64,000 nt of DNA from Gadus chalcogrammus (GCF_026213295.1 NC_079412.1:3799813-3863812); one strand, 5' to 3'. Counted from the first letter of the stretch, positions 38,847 to 50,827 are shown. Notes: generated by a model from the sequence alone, not told the origin. Numbers and translations: made by a program.

Positions 38847-40375
38847 CACTGTAAAAAATAAAAAGTTGAGAAAACTCAAAATTGGGAGGCAACTTACTGC
38901 AATAGATTTTTGAGTTTTGAGCCCAACAAAATGTAATTTTTCTTCTTTAGACAAACTTGAAAGTTAGAGTTATACCAACTAAGATTTTATATTAAAACAG
39001 TAAGTCAGGGTTGTTAACTTAATATTTCAAATTAAGGTTAATATTATTTAAAAAAAAAAAACATTTCAAAGAATGCAAAACTAGTTTTAAGTTCACTTTA
39101 TTAAATGAATAATTGGAAACTTCCATTTTACATTTCTGAATGCCAGACAGCAATAGAACAAGTAACATGTAGCTAGTTCAGCAGCAGATAATCGCTGTCT
39201 AAATGCAGCAAACCAAAGTGCAGAACAAGTTCGACATTATGGTCAAACTTGTTCTGCACAATACGGGAGCCCAGGTTAAACGGTGACGCAACTCTCGTGC
39301 CTCATACACCGCACAATCCCGAGATCTGCCTTTATTTAACACACACCCACAACACACAACGCACCGCAAAACCAACCAACGGACATGCAAGTCTCGGTAA
39401 CGGTGGCGGCAACACTACACACAATAAACAACACACAAACAATAAAGACCCCAAACCTGTTAACCCCACTTAACCTAACAGAAACAAATTGACAAAAGGC
39501 AATAAACCCCTTTTTCCCAACCGGCATCACGAATACCCAGACTCCCCGGGGGGTAGGAGTCGCCACAATATTTACCATCTGAAAATTCCGTTAGGAAACC
39601 CCGTATTTTCCAAAGTGTCGAAATGGGCATGCAGTGTTTCCCCTAGAATTTTTTTTAGGCCCGGTGGTAAGAGCTGATAGTGTGATTTGTTATAAATTTT
39701 TCACGGGATGCTAGAGTATTTGTTGGTATTTGTTGGACGGGGGACGGGGGACGGGGGACGGGGGAGAGGTATGGAGCGATTGTTGACCGGGGTGGGGGGG
39801 GGGGGGGTGGGGGGGGGGGGGGGGGGGGGGGAGAGCGATTGTTGACGGGGGGGGGGGGTTGTACGTCTTCAAACTTCGTCTGGGCTATAAGGAAAAAATC
39901 AATAATAAAAAAAATTGTTTCAATGTTAACTAATTTCATGTACAGGAGCATAAAGCACCAATACATATTGAGATAGCTGGTGGTGAGCTTGGATGGTTAT
40001 GATATTATGGCTAATAATAATAATAAAAAAAAAAATATATATATATATATTTTTTTTTTCTCTTTTTCATTTTTTTGGCCGGTTGTTGGCCTGGCGGGGG
40101 CGCTCGTTGGCCTGGCGGGCCGCCAGGCCTGAACAATGGTAGGGGAAACACTGGGGCATGTGCACCGTAGACCCAGCCTCAGACAGAGTCTGACTTAAAC
40201 CCGTGTGTCTTGCTAACAAAGATACTACACTGAGCCCAACTCTTGACCCAAAACTCAACATTGTTGGTTGGACTAAATTGCATTGCACAGTTGACATGAA
40301 TACTTAATGTTTTATATTCATTTTACTCAGAAATCATAATGAGACCAACAATTTTAAGTTTTTGTTTTTACAGTG
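38847..40375. mobile_element. CACTA-like (EnSpm) non-autonomous element
   Basis: The ends CACTGTAAAAA and TTTTTACAGTG are inverted copies flanked by TA (38845-38846 and 40376-40377). The subterminal regions share 'aagttgag' and 'ttttaagtttt' type words, including 'gagcccaac' near both ends. A hAT-like element is nested at 39632-40153. Confidence 0.75.
39632..40153. mobile_element. hAT-like element nested in the CACTA element
   Basis: The ends CAGTGTTTCCCCTA and TAGGGGAAACACTG, flanked by GGGCATG on both sides (39625-39631 and 40154-40160). The body includes long G runs at 39730-39860 and an AT microsatellite at 40020-40060. The duplication reads as 7 bases. Confidence 0.85.
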
Positions 40376-40692
40376 TACTTATTATATATTTATTTATCTC
40401 AACCGCGACCCGCCCGCATTCCTCCAAGTCTTCCTTTTTTTCACGCAATCCACCCGTGGATTATCCACGGTGTCCGCGGGTATGACCGCCAACCACGCAT
40501 CTCTACTAGTCTTTACTTTACTAGTTAGTTCATTACTAGTTAGTAAACACTGCCCTTGAGCTCCAGCTGTTTGCGGGATTCCCTCCATGTCAACAATGGA
40601 TACGTCATGCGATTCCCCCAAAAATCTGGCATGCCAAACTTTCGTCGTGGCGTTTTCGAACGTTGCAGACGAATAAAATCGCAGATCGCAAG

Positions 40693-40881
40693 TGTGGTTT
40701 TGATCAATAAGGTATCCGAATGGTAAAGTTAGAATCTTCTTTATTGATGACCAGGTCTAACAGAGAATCCATGCATATCAAGTTCCGGAAAATCGCAACC
40801 AAATCACGTGAAGTTAATCCTGCGAGACCCACGCACGGTAACACTTTAGAGTCAAACCGTTAAACAGTATAGCTATCTACA
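40693..40881 (-). repeat. 3' LTR of the Ty3/gypsy element
   Basis: On the minus strand it starts TGTAGATAGC and ends AACCACA. It lies next to a purine tract (AAAGATGGGGGA, 40882-40893). Confidence 0.9.
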
Positions 40882-41323
40882 TCCCCCATCTTTAGCTGTA
40901 GCTCCTGAACATGGGAAACATAAAATGATACACTTCTGTACAAACAGCAGTTTTATAATAGAAATGTAAATATGATTGAGTATGATGAGTGCCCCACAAC
41001 TAAATGAATTGTCAACAGAATAAACATTATGCAGAAGTCAAATAACAAAGCATTATTTCTGACATTTTGGATTCAATAAACTTTGGCAGCTAGCTCAGTT
41101 CATGTATTTTCTATTTGGCCTAGAGGCTCTGCCGGACCTAGTGAAATACATAGAATTAGCAACTTGAACTGGGTATTTGGCCGGCGGTATGACTGCTCGG
41201 ATCCCACGCCTTGCTGGGATACAGGTTTGCAGGTGGGCAGAATGGTCCGAGTGCGGGACAACAGCCTTTGTGCAGGTGAGCCCAAGATGTTGTCTTGGGG
41301 CATGTTTTGTGTTCCAAGCAGAT

Positions 41324-41692
41324 TCAGGTAGGAGTCTGTCCCGTCCTTCTCTGTGGTCTCTTGGACTGAGGATATTCTGGACTGCTCGTCACATGCTTGA
41401 AATCCCAAGATCGGGCGAAGTCATGGAAGGCCTGGCTGGTATACTGTGTTCCATTATCTGAGTACAGATTCTGTGGTATGCCGTGGACTGAGAAGTGACG
41501 CTTTAGCTTATTGATGACAGTCGATGATGACAGGCTGCTGAGCCGGTCTATTTCGAACCAGCCAGAATATGAATCAACAAGCACCAGGTAATGGTGATTC
41601 TTCCATTCGAACATGTCTGTGGCGACAAGAGACCAGGGCAGTGGCTCTTTTGGCTGGTGAGGCCTCAGGCTGTTACAGGCGTTGCATGACAT
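41324..41692 (-). pseudogene. Integrase core fragment (Ty3/gypsy)
   Basis: The frame has CNACN, then WSLVATDMFEW, YLVLVDSYSGWFE and LYSDNGTQYTSQAF, the first two catalytic Asp blocks of a retroelement integrase. The final catalytic Glu block SPEYPQSK lacks the usual E context and the frame then changes. It would not be active as read. Confidence 0.8.
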
Positions 41693-41826
41693 AACGATTC
41701 AACTCTTGGGTGTCCCATGTGTAGCACCTTCAGGTATTCCGAGGGCAGGGCAGTGGGCACGACCGCTCTGTTTCCTTTCATGAAGGATTGATTGATTTTA
41801 TTTATTTAGGGTCTGCTTTTAGACCC

Positions 41827-42276
41827 TTATCTGTGAATGTGTGCCCAACATAGCTCACCTCGTTGAGTCCAAACTTGCATTTGCTGGGATTCAGTCTCAG
41901 TTTCACCTGTCTGGCATGATCCAGTACCTTTTTTCAGGTTTCGTTCATGCTCATCAGGGTCTTTTCCACTGATGATGATGTCGTCCACGATTATAGCACA
42001 TGGATGTCCTGCAAAGATTTGTTCCATGGCTCTTTGAAACACTTCTGAGGCTGTACAAATTCCGAACGGCATCTTTAAGAACTTCAATTGGCCAAATGGA
42101 TTTGTGAATGTTGTGCGGAGGGATGAGGCATGATGCAGTCTGACTTTCCAGAAGGAGCTTTTAGCATCAAGGACGGAAAAGATAGTGGCACCTGACATCT
42201 GAGCGGCAACCTCCTCCACCGTGCGCATGGGATGGAGAGGTAAACAGTGTCTGTGACAGGGTGTGATCCTTAACAC
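41827..42276 (-). pseudogene. Reverse transcriptase fragment (Ty3/gypsy)
   Basis: The frame holds FSVLDAKSSFWKVRLHHAS, FGQLKFLKMPFGI and a catalytic VDDIIISG motif, in the order of the RT palm. The usual (Y/F)xDD reads IVDD. The frame is broken both before and after, and the thumb and RNase H parts are largely lost. Confidence 0.8.
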
Positions 42277-42438
42277 AGTCTAGGATGAACACCTCACTGC
42301 TGAAGGTGACTAGCTTCATATGTAGGCTGTCCTGTAGGCCAATAATGGAGTGAACACTTTCTTTCACGACTTGAAACTGTAGGTTATACAGCTGTTCATT
42401 TAGCTTGCATGGTAATGCCACTGTGCCAATCGGTTTGA

Positions 42439-43556
42439 TCATAGATCTGCCAAATAACACAAGATTGACCTGCTTAATTGGCATTTGCAGTTCTTCAGTG
42501 TGCCTGACAAGTTTGTGTTAAGGGACATAAAGTTACATTTCACCCCTGTATCCACTTTCAGGTTTAGTTGTTTGTCATTAACAGTCAAAAAACAATGTCC
42601 TTCCTTGTCAATTTTCTTGCAATCATCATGCAAGGACAAGCCTTCAATGTTGAATGTGTCTTCACTTTCACTGCTGGAGTTTGTTTCGGCATATAGCTGG
42701 TTTATCTGTCTGTTTGGTCTGCTTGACTTGGTAGACCTGCATTGGGTTTTGAAGTGGTTCTGCTTACCACAGTTGTGGCACTGTTGGCCAAAAGCCGGAC
42801 ATTGGTCACGTTTCGCTGGATGGGTTTCCCCACAATTCCGGCAGCTGGAGATTGATGGATTTTCCTTCACAGTGCGCTTCATTTTGCTGTAGATGTTTCT
42901 ATGTTTTATTTGTACAGCATCCACACTGACAGTTGTAGCAGTTTTAGGTGTGGAGAGGGCTTTGCTATGTTTTTCAGTGAGCTCGCTAATTTGGCAAATG
43001 CGTAATGCTTTACAGTAGACAGTGTTAGGTCAGTCTCTTTTAGCAGCGTACGTCTGACACTGTCACTACTTATTCCACAGACCAGTCTGTCTCTTATCAG
43101 TTCGTTTTCCAATGCACCAAAATAACAGTTTTTAGCCAGATTTCTCAGTGTACTCACGTATGCCTCGATTGTTTCGCCAGGTTTTTGGTGTCTGGTGTTG
43201 AAGTTGTGCCTCTTCATTATCACGTTTGATTCAGGGTTGCATATTTCTTTAAACTTTATTTTCAGACACTCTGGGTCCTCTCTAGATTCTGCTGGAACGA
43301 CGACGTTATCCTCTTCTCCTAGTACTGCGGGCGCATAGGTGAATGACTGCTCCCTCTCTATAGCCTCCGGTCCTGCGAGGTTGAGGAGAATATAAGCTCT
43401 CGTTTGGGCCGGTTTATCGCCGTGTGTGGTGGCAATGAAAATATCATATTCTCGTTCAAACTTGCGCCAGTGCACTGCCACATTCTCATCGAAAACGAGA
43501 GGGTCCGGACTTCTGAATCCATCTGCCATTTCGATGGTTTCGCTTACCGCGGTCAA
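42439..43556 (-). pseudogene. gag with zinc knuckles and start of protease (Ty3/gypsy)
   Basis: The frame 43556-42906 is a gag-like protein (ADGFRSPDPLVFDENVAVHWRKF at its start, with the capsid word KPGETIEAYVSTLR). The frame 42924-42439 overlaps it and carries CRNCGETHPAKRDQCPAF and CHNCGKQNHFKTQCR zinc-knuckle motifs, then a protease-like VDTG. A frame change joins the two, which may be a natural shift or a mutation. Such proteins form the particle that carries the retrotransposon RNA. Confidence 0.8.
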
Positions 43557-43611
43557 GACTTCAAAGTTGATGTTCCTAGAGATGAAGTTGTCTGGGTTAT
43601 GGCTTCAGGAA

Positions 43612-43631
43612 GAATCCCACTTCTAACACCA
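43612..43631 (-). other. Primer-binding site for tRNA-Leu
   Basis: Directly beside the 5' LTR, the minus strand reads TGGTGTTAGAAGTGGGATTC. This is complementary to the 3' end of a vertebrate tRNA-Leu (with CCA) except at one or two positions. Confidence 0.75.
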
Positions 43632-43827
43632 TGTTGTTCTGATCAATAAGGTATCCGAATGGTAAAGTTAGAATCTTCTTTATTGATGACCACAGTCTAA
43701 CAGAGAATCCATGCATATCGAGTTCCGGGTAATCACAACCAAATCACGTGAAGTTAATCCCGCGAGACCCACTGAAAGTATGGTAAGACTTTAGGGGTCA
43801 AACCGTTAAAGAGTACAGCTATCTACA
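43632..43827 (-). repeat. 5' LTR of the Ty3/gypsy element
   Basis: On the minus strand it starts TGTAGATAGC and ends AACAACA. It has a few short indels relative to the 3' LTR. The target duplication GCAAG follows at 43828. Confidence 0.9.
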
Positions 43828-43832
43828 GCAAG

Positions 43833-44329
43833 CATGTCACATTACAAGACCTCGTCTCGTTGCCGACTTTTCAAAATAGTGTACGACTCCCAAATTGGTC
43901 TGCGACGAACAAATCGGGGCAAAATCGGGCTGAAATCGTGTAGTCTGAACCTGCCATAAGTCATATTTTGACCAAATTGTGATATGTAACCTAACTCTAC
44001 TCTCCTTATGCTGCTGATTCACTGTGCCTCATTGGCTGTATTAATTTTACATTCCATAATCACTATTTCCCTAAGTCAGCAATTAGACTTAGGCTTTTTT
44101 AACGCTCCTCCAACAGTGCAATATAAGAGAAAGTAAAAGTATATGAGAAACACAAGTTGACACAAGCTGAGACTTAAATAATAAAAAATAAAATAAATAT
44201 AATAATAATAATAATAATGGAAAGTAAGTGTATAAGAGGAACACAACTAGGAGAGCAGAGACCTAAATGCAAAACTAAATAAATGTAAAATGTAAATTTT
44301 ATACCAGATGTTGACTGGTATAAAGTGGC
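43833..44329. other. Intergenic spacer and possible LINE tail
   Basis: AT-rich, with a short (AAT)n tract at 44198-44218. The part from about 44050 may be the 3' UTR of the Rex1/Babar-type LINE. No gene is seen. Confidence 0.45.
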
Positions 44330-45735
44330 AAGTTATAAAGTGTTATAGTGGTGAGCTAAGTAGCTTAGGAGTTCAGTAGTCTTATGGCCCGTGGGATGAA
44401 ACTGTCCCTGAGTCTGGTGGTGCGAGACCGGATGCTGCGGTAGCGTCTACCAGACGGGAGCAGCTGAAACAGTTTATTACTGGGGTGATGAGGTTCTTTA
44501 ATAATCCGGTTAGTCTTCTTCCTGCAGGTCTGAGTGTAGAGGTCCTCCATAGATGGCAGCTCTGTCCTGGTAATGTGATGGGCAGCTTTCACCACCCTCT
44601 GTAATGTCTTACGGTTGAGGGCAGAGCAACTGCCGTACCAGGCGGTGATGCAGCCGGTTAGGATACTCTCTATGGTGCACGTGTAGAAGTTGCAGAGTAT
44701 CCTGGACTCCATGTTGAACCTCCGCAGCCTGCGGAGGAAGAAGAGCCGCTGTCTTGCCATCTTTGTGATGGCGTTGGTGTGGTGAGTCCAGGTCAGGTCC
44801 TCGCAGATGTGGACCCAAAGGAACTTGAGGCTGCTGACTCTCTACTGTCGTCCCGTTGATGGTGATGGGGGCGTGCTCGGCTCCCTGTCGCTTCCTGTAG
44901 TCCACAATCAGCTCCTTAGTTTTGCTGAGGTTGAGCTTGAGGTTGTTATCCTGGCACCAAGATGTCAGGGCTCTCACCTTCTCTCTGTACGCCGTCTTGT
45001 CGCCATCGGTGATCAGGCCGATGACGGTCGTGTCGTCAGCAAACTTGACGATGGTGTTGGAGCTGTGTGTGGCCACGCAGTCATGTGTGAACATGGAGTA
45101 GAGGAGAGGGCTGAGCACGCAGCCCTGGGGTGCGCCGGTGTTGAGAGTTCAGATGGATGATGTGGCGTTTCCTATCTGCCTGGGGTCTGCCCGTCAGGAA
45201 TTTCAGTATCCAGTCACAAAGGGCGGTGTTGAGCCCGAGTTCCCTGAGCTTCCCAGCAAGCTTGGAGGGCACAATGGTGTTAAATGCTGAACTGTAGTGA
45301 ATGAACAGCATTCTCACATGTGTGTTCCTCTGGTCCAGGTGGGACAGGGCAGTGTGGAGGGTGAGGGCGATGGCGTCGTCTGTGGACCTGTTTGCCCTGT
45401 ATGCAAACTGCAGGGGGTCCAGTGAGTCTGGGAGGAAGGAGGTGATGAATGATTTGACTAACCGCTCGAAGCACTTCATGACGATGGAGGTGAGTGCTAC
45501 TGGGCGGTAGTCGGTGTGGCAGGACGCTTTTGACTTCTTGGGAATGGGAATGATGGTGGACTTTTTGAGACATGTGGGGACCACAGACTGGAGCTGTGAC
45601 TTGTTGAAAATGTCTGTAAACACACCTGCCAGCTGATCTGCACGCACCCTGAGAGCCTGGCCAGGGATGCCATCAGGACCAGGGGCCTTGTGTGGATTAA
45701 TCCTTTTGAAGGATTAAGTAGTGTTATGATCAATC
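44330..45735 (-). mobile_element. Rex1/Babar-type LINE, 5'-truncated reverse transcriptase
   Basis: Frames on the minus strand follow each other with shifts: 45647-45081 ([49 protein letters not shown]), 45118-44609 ([39 protein letters not shown]) and 44760-44365 (RQRLFFLRRL, LTGCITAWYGSCSAL, LPSGRRYRSIRSRTTRL). This is the RT with the FADD catalytic motif and the C-terminal part of a fish non-LTR element. The clade name is by memory of the motifs. The 5' endonuclease is missing, and frameshifts show it is inactive. The 3' tail may reach 44050. Confidence 0.75.
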
Positions 45736-46593
45736 CAAAGAAACCTCATCATTAACTAGAAAATACATTTCCTGCAGAAAATGCGGTGAGTGCTGTAGTA
45801 CAAAGTGTCGTTGAAAATATTTTTGAATGAAGCCACATAGATTAAGACATAAAGAAACGTTAAATGGCTTAAATCAAGTGAAGGGATTTGAACAAAAGTT
45901 CAAAAGTCTAAATGGAGTAAACAATCTAAAGATGCACACCATTTAAAGGTCCTATGGCATGAAAATCTCCCTTTATGAGGTTTTCTAACATAAATATGAG
46001 TTCCTCTAGCCTGCCTATGGTCCCCCAGTGGCTAAAACTTGCATTCGGTATAAAACGAGCACTAGGTGTTCTGCTCGCCTTTGAAGAAAACGGAGGCTCA
46101 AGCGGGCTGATTTGGAATGTGGTCCCATATGTCGTCATAAAGGATCTTAGCTCCTCCCCTTTCTCTGCAATGCCCGCCCAGAGAATTTGGCCCGCCAATG
46201 AGACACGACCGTGCGAGCGCCACATGTGTGTGTGTGTGTGTGATTACACACACTGTAACGCAAGTGTTTGCTGTCGGTTCTTTGACATCTCTAGTATTTC
46301 CACAACGAGAATGTAGTGGGGGTTATCTCAGCCATGGTTGAGAAGGAATTGGGGGAAAGGAACTTTGGCTTTGACTCCCTGAAGTACATGTACTGCGACA
46401 TGCCGCCGGTTACCGCGAGGCACCACCGCCCGGCAGCGGGCAGGGGGGAGCAGGCAGCGCGCGGTTCAGTATACTTCAGATTGATGTAGAAGTGGAAGAA
46501 CCAGAGACGTCGGAGAACCCGACAAAGTCATTTGTGATTCATAATATCGTCTGGAGGCGCACACAGCTTTTGGCCGTGATAATATGTATTATA

Positions 46594-46974
46594 TAGTGCT
46601 GTCAAGTGATTAAAATATTTAATCGCGATTAATCGCATTAATGTCAAAGTTAACTCACAATTGCAAAAAAAAATCCATGCTAAATATCCCTTGATTTCTT
46701 TGTCCCATATATTTTTCTCATTTTAATGCTCTTATCAACATGGAGAAGTGCATCGGCTTGCCTTGTGCAAATGTTTTTTTATTGATAACAACATTGGCAT
46801 ATACTGATCAAAACAGGACGATGCAAAAAAAAAGCCTATAGTGCAATTAAACGATGAACATACAAACATGCCACCTTGAACATAGCAGTCAGACTACTGC
46901 TTCTTTGTTTTTAGCCAAAGAAAAAAAAAGAATTGCGTTAACGCCGTTAATAACGCGTTTAACTGACAGCACTA
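46594..46974. mobile_element. hAT-like MITE with 8-bp target duplication
   Basis: The ends TAGTGCTGTCAAG and AACTGACAGCACTA are flanked by GTATTATA on both sides (46586-46593 and 46975-46982). The 381-base body has 'aatcgcgattaatcgc' and 'ttaacgccgttaa' words. It is the short, intact form of the interrupted copy at 6027-10296. Confidence 0.92.
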
Positions 46975-47776
46975 GTATTATATGATATAGATAACTATGT
47001 ATTATACGATATTATTTAGAAATAGACTGTAGGACTGTAACGCAAGTGTTGTATACTTCCTTGTTATTTGGATAACCGTTCTGCTTTTGGTGTTATGGCG
47101 CATAACACGTCGGACTCTCGTCTCTTGTATTTCTACAACGAGACTCGTATTGGGGGTTATCTCATCCATAGTTGAGAATGAATTGGTGGAAAGGAACTTG
47201 GCTTTGACTCCCTCAAGAACATGAACCACGACATGGTGGAGAAAGGGATTGTTGGCCGTGAATGTCTGCCGCTTGAGGCCCGCTTCCCGCTGCCGAGGGT
47301 ACCGCTGCCGAGGGACCACCGCCTCGGCGCTGCAGGAGGCGGAGGTGCCTAAGCACTGCCCGGCAACAATCCCTTTCTCCTCCATGTCGCGGTTCAGTCT
47401 ACTTCAGATTGATGTGGATGTGGAAGAACCAGGAACGTCGGAGAACCCAACGCGGTCGTTTGAGATTGATAATATCGGCTCACACAGCTTTTGGCCGTGA
47501 TAATATATGTTATATGATATAGATATCTATGTATAATATGATACTATTTAGATATAGAGCTCCAGGACTACCGTGTGTTCTAGAATATTTACAGAACACG
47601 GCTATAGGCTGTGTGCGCCTCGCCATTGCGATACATCCACTGTAAACAGAGCGCAAGGGACCGTGGCTGCAAGCTGCTCAGGACCACACCCCCACCCTCC
47701 TCCTTGACCCGCCTCGCTCCTCCTCATTTGCATTATAGCTACAGACACCAAAACCGCGCATTTGGGGGAAGCTCAG

Positions 47777-48110
47777 CCATCCGTGAGGAACTCGGATTAG
47801 AGCCGCTGCTCCTCTACTTAGAAAGGAGTCAGCTGAGGTGGTTCGGGCATCTGGTAAGGATGCCCACTGGGCGCCTTCCTTGGGAGGTGTTTCAGGCACG
47901 TCCAGTGGGGAGGAGACCTCGGGGAAGACCCAGGACTAGGTGGAGAGATTATATCTCAACACTGGCCTGGGAACGCCTCGGGATCCCCCCGTCAGAGTTG
48001 GTCAATGTGGCCCGGGAAAGGGAAGTCTCGAGCCCCCTGCTTGAGCTGCTCCCCCCGCGACCCGACCCCGGATAAGCGGACGAAAATGAGATGAGATGAT
48101 GATGAGATGA
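47777..48110 (+). mobile_element. Non-LTR retrotransposon C-terminal fragment and tail
   Basis: The frame 47777-48075 reads RSQLRWFGHLVRMPTGRLP, then GRRPRGRPRTRWRDYISTLA and ends LLPPRPDPG, a very common fish LINE C-terminus. The stop lies in 'ccggataagcgg', followed by a (GATGA)-like tail. The copy is cut off at its 5' side and was inserted in the TTAA element 45947-48240. Confidence 0.75.
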
Positions 48111-48330
48111 ATGTGCAACTGGCTCGGAGTGGCTGTAACTCTGCACCATGGCTGAATTTCGGGAACGTCTTTGTATCCTGTGTTAGTGGCCTACTAATAC
48201 CTATATTAAAGCATCAATAAAATAGCATGTCATGGGACCTTTAAGAAAAAGTTAATGGTTGAAAACAAATAAAGTGACAGCTGAATGAAAAGCACAAAGC
48301 ATTGCTAAAAATGCAGAAATGTAAAAGGTC

Positions 48331-48332
<2 letters not shown>

Positions 48333-48398
<66 letters not shown>

Positions 48399-48459
48399 CT
48401 GCCTGCCTGCCTGCCTGCCTGCGTGCGTGCGTGCGTGCGTGCGTGCGTGTGTGTGTGTC
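48333..48459. repeat. Compound (GT)n-(CCTG)n-(CGTG)n microsatellite
   Basis: About 30 GT units, then five CCTG units, seven CGTG-type units and GT again. Confidence 0.95.
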
Positions 48460-49077
48460 TTTAAGAGAATAGCTAGCCGGTATGTGTAAAAGTAGCCCAA
48501 TAAAGCAGGAAAAACAGCCCAATCTGGCAACACTGCCTGAACGTCCTCCAAAAGTAGCCCAATCCAGCGGGAAAAAACGCCTAATCTGGCAACACTGCTG
48601 AACGTCCTCACGCTCCAGCTTCAACGTAAATCAATGTGACCAAATGAAAACGAAGCCGGTATGAAACTAAAACTGTTATTCTGAAGATACAAGTGTGTAG
48701 ATTTGTTTAATTGTTTGGACGATGGTAAATGGTTGAAATTTGACCGAGTTACGATGTCTTAAGTAATTTAAGTGTCAGAATGGGCAGACGGCTTCACTGG
48801 GACCAACTGTAGAATATGACGGTTTGAAACTAAAACTGATTCTGAAGAAAATGATATCGAAATTCCGATTAAGTTACGCCTTAAACAGTTGAAGCACCAG
48901 AGGCCTCCCATTGACTCCCATGGTAAAAAAATATGACTTTTTAAAAGTATATCTTAAAAAGTATAAAATATTTTAAAATCTGAAAAGAATCAAGCGATTC
49001 AAAGCTATTCTGAATATTTAAAAATTTGAATGGAGTCTCTAGTTGAAAAATTGAGATAGGTCCCAAAGTTTGTAGAG

Positions 49078-49136
<59 letters not shown>

Positions 49137-50502
49137 ATAAAACTTATGAAGAACAATAGTTGAGCACTGCATGCAGCACTCAGCTAATCGACAATTGATA
49201 AATCAATCATTTGTGCACATTGTAATTTACTTTCTTTATGTGACTCAGTGTTTTGCTGTGGAGTGTGTGTGATTGATGGCTGGTTGAAGCAGCCTCAGCT
49301 GGCAAGCCTTTGGCTGATTGGCCTCTGGGGCTGGTTCAGGCTGCACACCTGTGGTGCCCCCACTCATCAGGGAACACCAGAGCTCTTTCTCGATCAGCGT
49401 TGATGTCTGTACGTTGCGAAGGAGAAAACACAAAACAGTTACTTATAATTCTGATAAATGTCCATGATTTTTTGTCAAATTTATTAATGTCTGATGTAGA
49501 ATTTTATCATTCATTCACCAACGTACACAACATTTACATTTACATTAAGGGTATTTAGCAGACACTTATCCAAAGCAACTTACAATTAGTACATTTGTCA
49601 GAAGAAATATATTCAGACATTTGTCTGAATATATTGTTTCAGAAGAAACAAACAATATATTGCTGTCGATACAGTAAGGATGTTCATAGAAACAAGTGGC
49701 AAACACAAAAAAAAAATTCTAACCCTTTATTGAACAAAGATGGGGTAAGATGCTACACGATGCTTAGTACTATTTTTAATTACAAGGGCGTACAACATAC
49801 AATAAGTGTGTACATTAGTGCCAGGACATACAAAATACAATAAGTGCAATAAGCGATGAAGAGGGGTATGGGGGGTAAGGGGGTGGCTATGCAGAGTCTA
49901 GGTAGACTCTGAACAACAAGAACAACCTTCCACAACCTTTTTCTCGCCATTGGCCTTTATATGTAAGCTACAGATCTTGGAAAACTCAATATATATATAT
50001 ATATATATATATATTTCTTAACTCTTCTTCTTTAGCATAGGGCACATCGGACGATCATTTACAAAAGGAAAGGAGATAATGCTGTCCCGAAATTTTGAAT
50101 ATAAATATTTACATATTTCCAAACGATCAACATGGCCAACAAGTATTAAGGTCACCGACAGGTCAGTGGGTCACACTGGCTCTGCCGACGAACTTTCCAA
50201 TTTTGTGTTCACACGAGAGTTGTAGTAATGTAAAATGCTAAATAAACATAAATATACCGTAGCGTAGGCTAATTAAAACGTAATGACAAATGATTTCGAG
50301 ATAAATTACTGAAACATAATCAAAAACACATAGTTACTAATAACAGTTTTCACTGCTCCTCTACTCCCGAAATGGAGACGTTTATTGCTATGGTACGTCA
50401 TGACCTCCAAGCCCTCTAAACTGGTTCCTAAACCTCTACATTTGGTGCTGGGGTCTATAGTGCTCAATAAAGCCACCTAGGTGGCATGGGCTTCTACATT
50501 TC
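48460..50502. other. Intergenic sequence upstream of fkbp5
   Basis: Holds a 15-unit (AAAG)n tract at 49078-49136, an opposite-strand HAmo/L2-like tail at 49531-49590, a short perfect hairpin at about 49605-49634, and a (TA)n run at 49989-50014. No gene is seen. The 500 bases before the minisatellite may include fkbp5 regulatory sequence, but no clear element was found. Confidence 0.5.
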
Positions 50503-50690
50503 TCAACAGTGTGATTTATCTTTGTGATGATCCCTAACAGTGTGATTTATCTTTGTTATGATCCCTAACAGTGTGATTTATCTTTGCGATGATCCCTAAC
50601 AGCGTGATTTATCTTTGTTATGATCCCTAAAAGTGTGATTTATCTTTGCGATGATCCCTAACAGTGTGATTTATATTTGGGTTACTCAAC
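50503..50690 (+). repeat. 31-bp minisatellite upstream of the fkbp5 start codon
   Basis: About six copies of a 31-base unit (consensus begins AGTGTGATTTATCTTTG) lie head to tail, ending about 140 bases before the fkbp5 ATG. Copies differ at one position that alternates between G, T and C (gtGatga, gtTatga, gCgatga). Weaker, degenerate copies go on to about 50790. The array lies in the promoter or first intron of fkbp5. Confidence 0.85.
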
Positions 50691-50827
50691 TGCAACATTG
50701 TGATTTATATTATGTCTATTTGGGTTACTCATCTGTAACAGTGTGATATAACTTTGTGTTGGTCAGTAACAGTGTTATTCCTCTTGTGTTACTCTTGAGA
50801 GTATGAGTGGGATGTCAAGAGAAAAGG

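Larger units (their letters stand above)
40693..43827 (-). mobile_element. Ty3/gypsy LTR retrotransposon, complete ends but shortened
   Basis: Two direct LTRs (40693-40881 and 43632-43827) enclose gag, zinc-knuckle, protease, RT and integrase remnants on the minus strand. The element is flanked by GCAAG on both sides (40688-40692 and 43828-43832). A primer-binding site for tRNA-Leu touches the 5' LTR and a purine tract touches the 3' LTR. The total of 3.1 kb is short for this class: much of RNase H and the start of integrase are missing. LTRs are about 85-90% alike by eye, so the insertion is not recent. Confidence 0.92.
45947..48240. mobile_element. TTAA-target element (AGGTCCTATGGCATG ends), composite
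   Basis: The ends AGGTCCTATGGCATG and CATGTCATGGGACCT are flanked by TTAA (45943-45946 and 48241-48244). Inside are a complete hAT-like MITE (46594-46974), a repeated 0.5-kb module (46300-46600 and 47100-47520, with 'gttgagaa.gaattgg.ggaaagg' and 'cacagcttttggccgtgata'), and a LINE 3' fragment at 47777-48110. No transposase is seen. Confidence 0.85.

Noticed and set aside
39655..39966. Poly-proline frame
   Set aside because: It is a translation of long G runs in a hAT-like element.
50503..50690. CRISPR-like repeat array
   Set aside because: A tandem 31-base unit without unique spacers.
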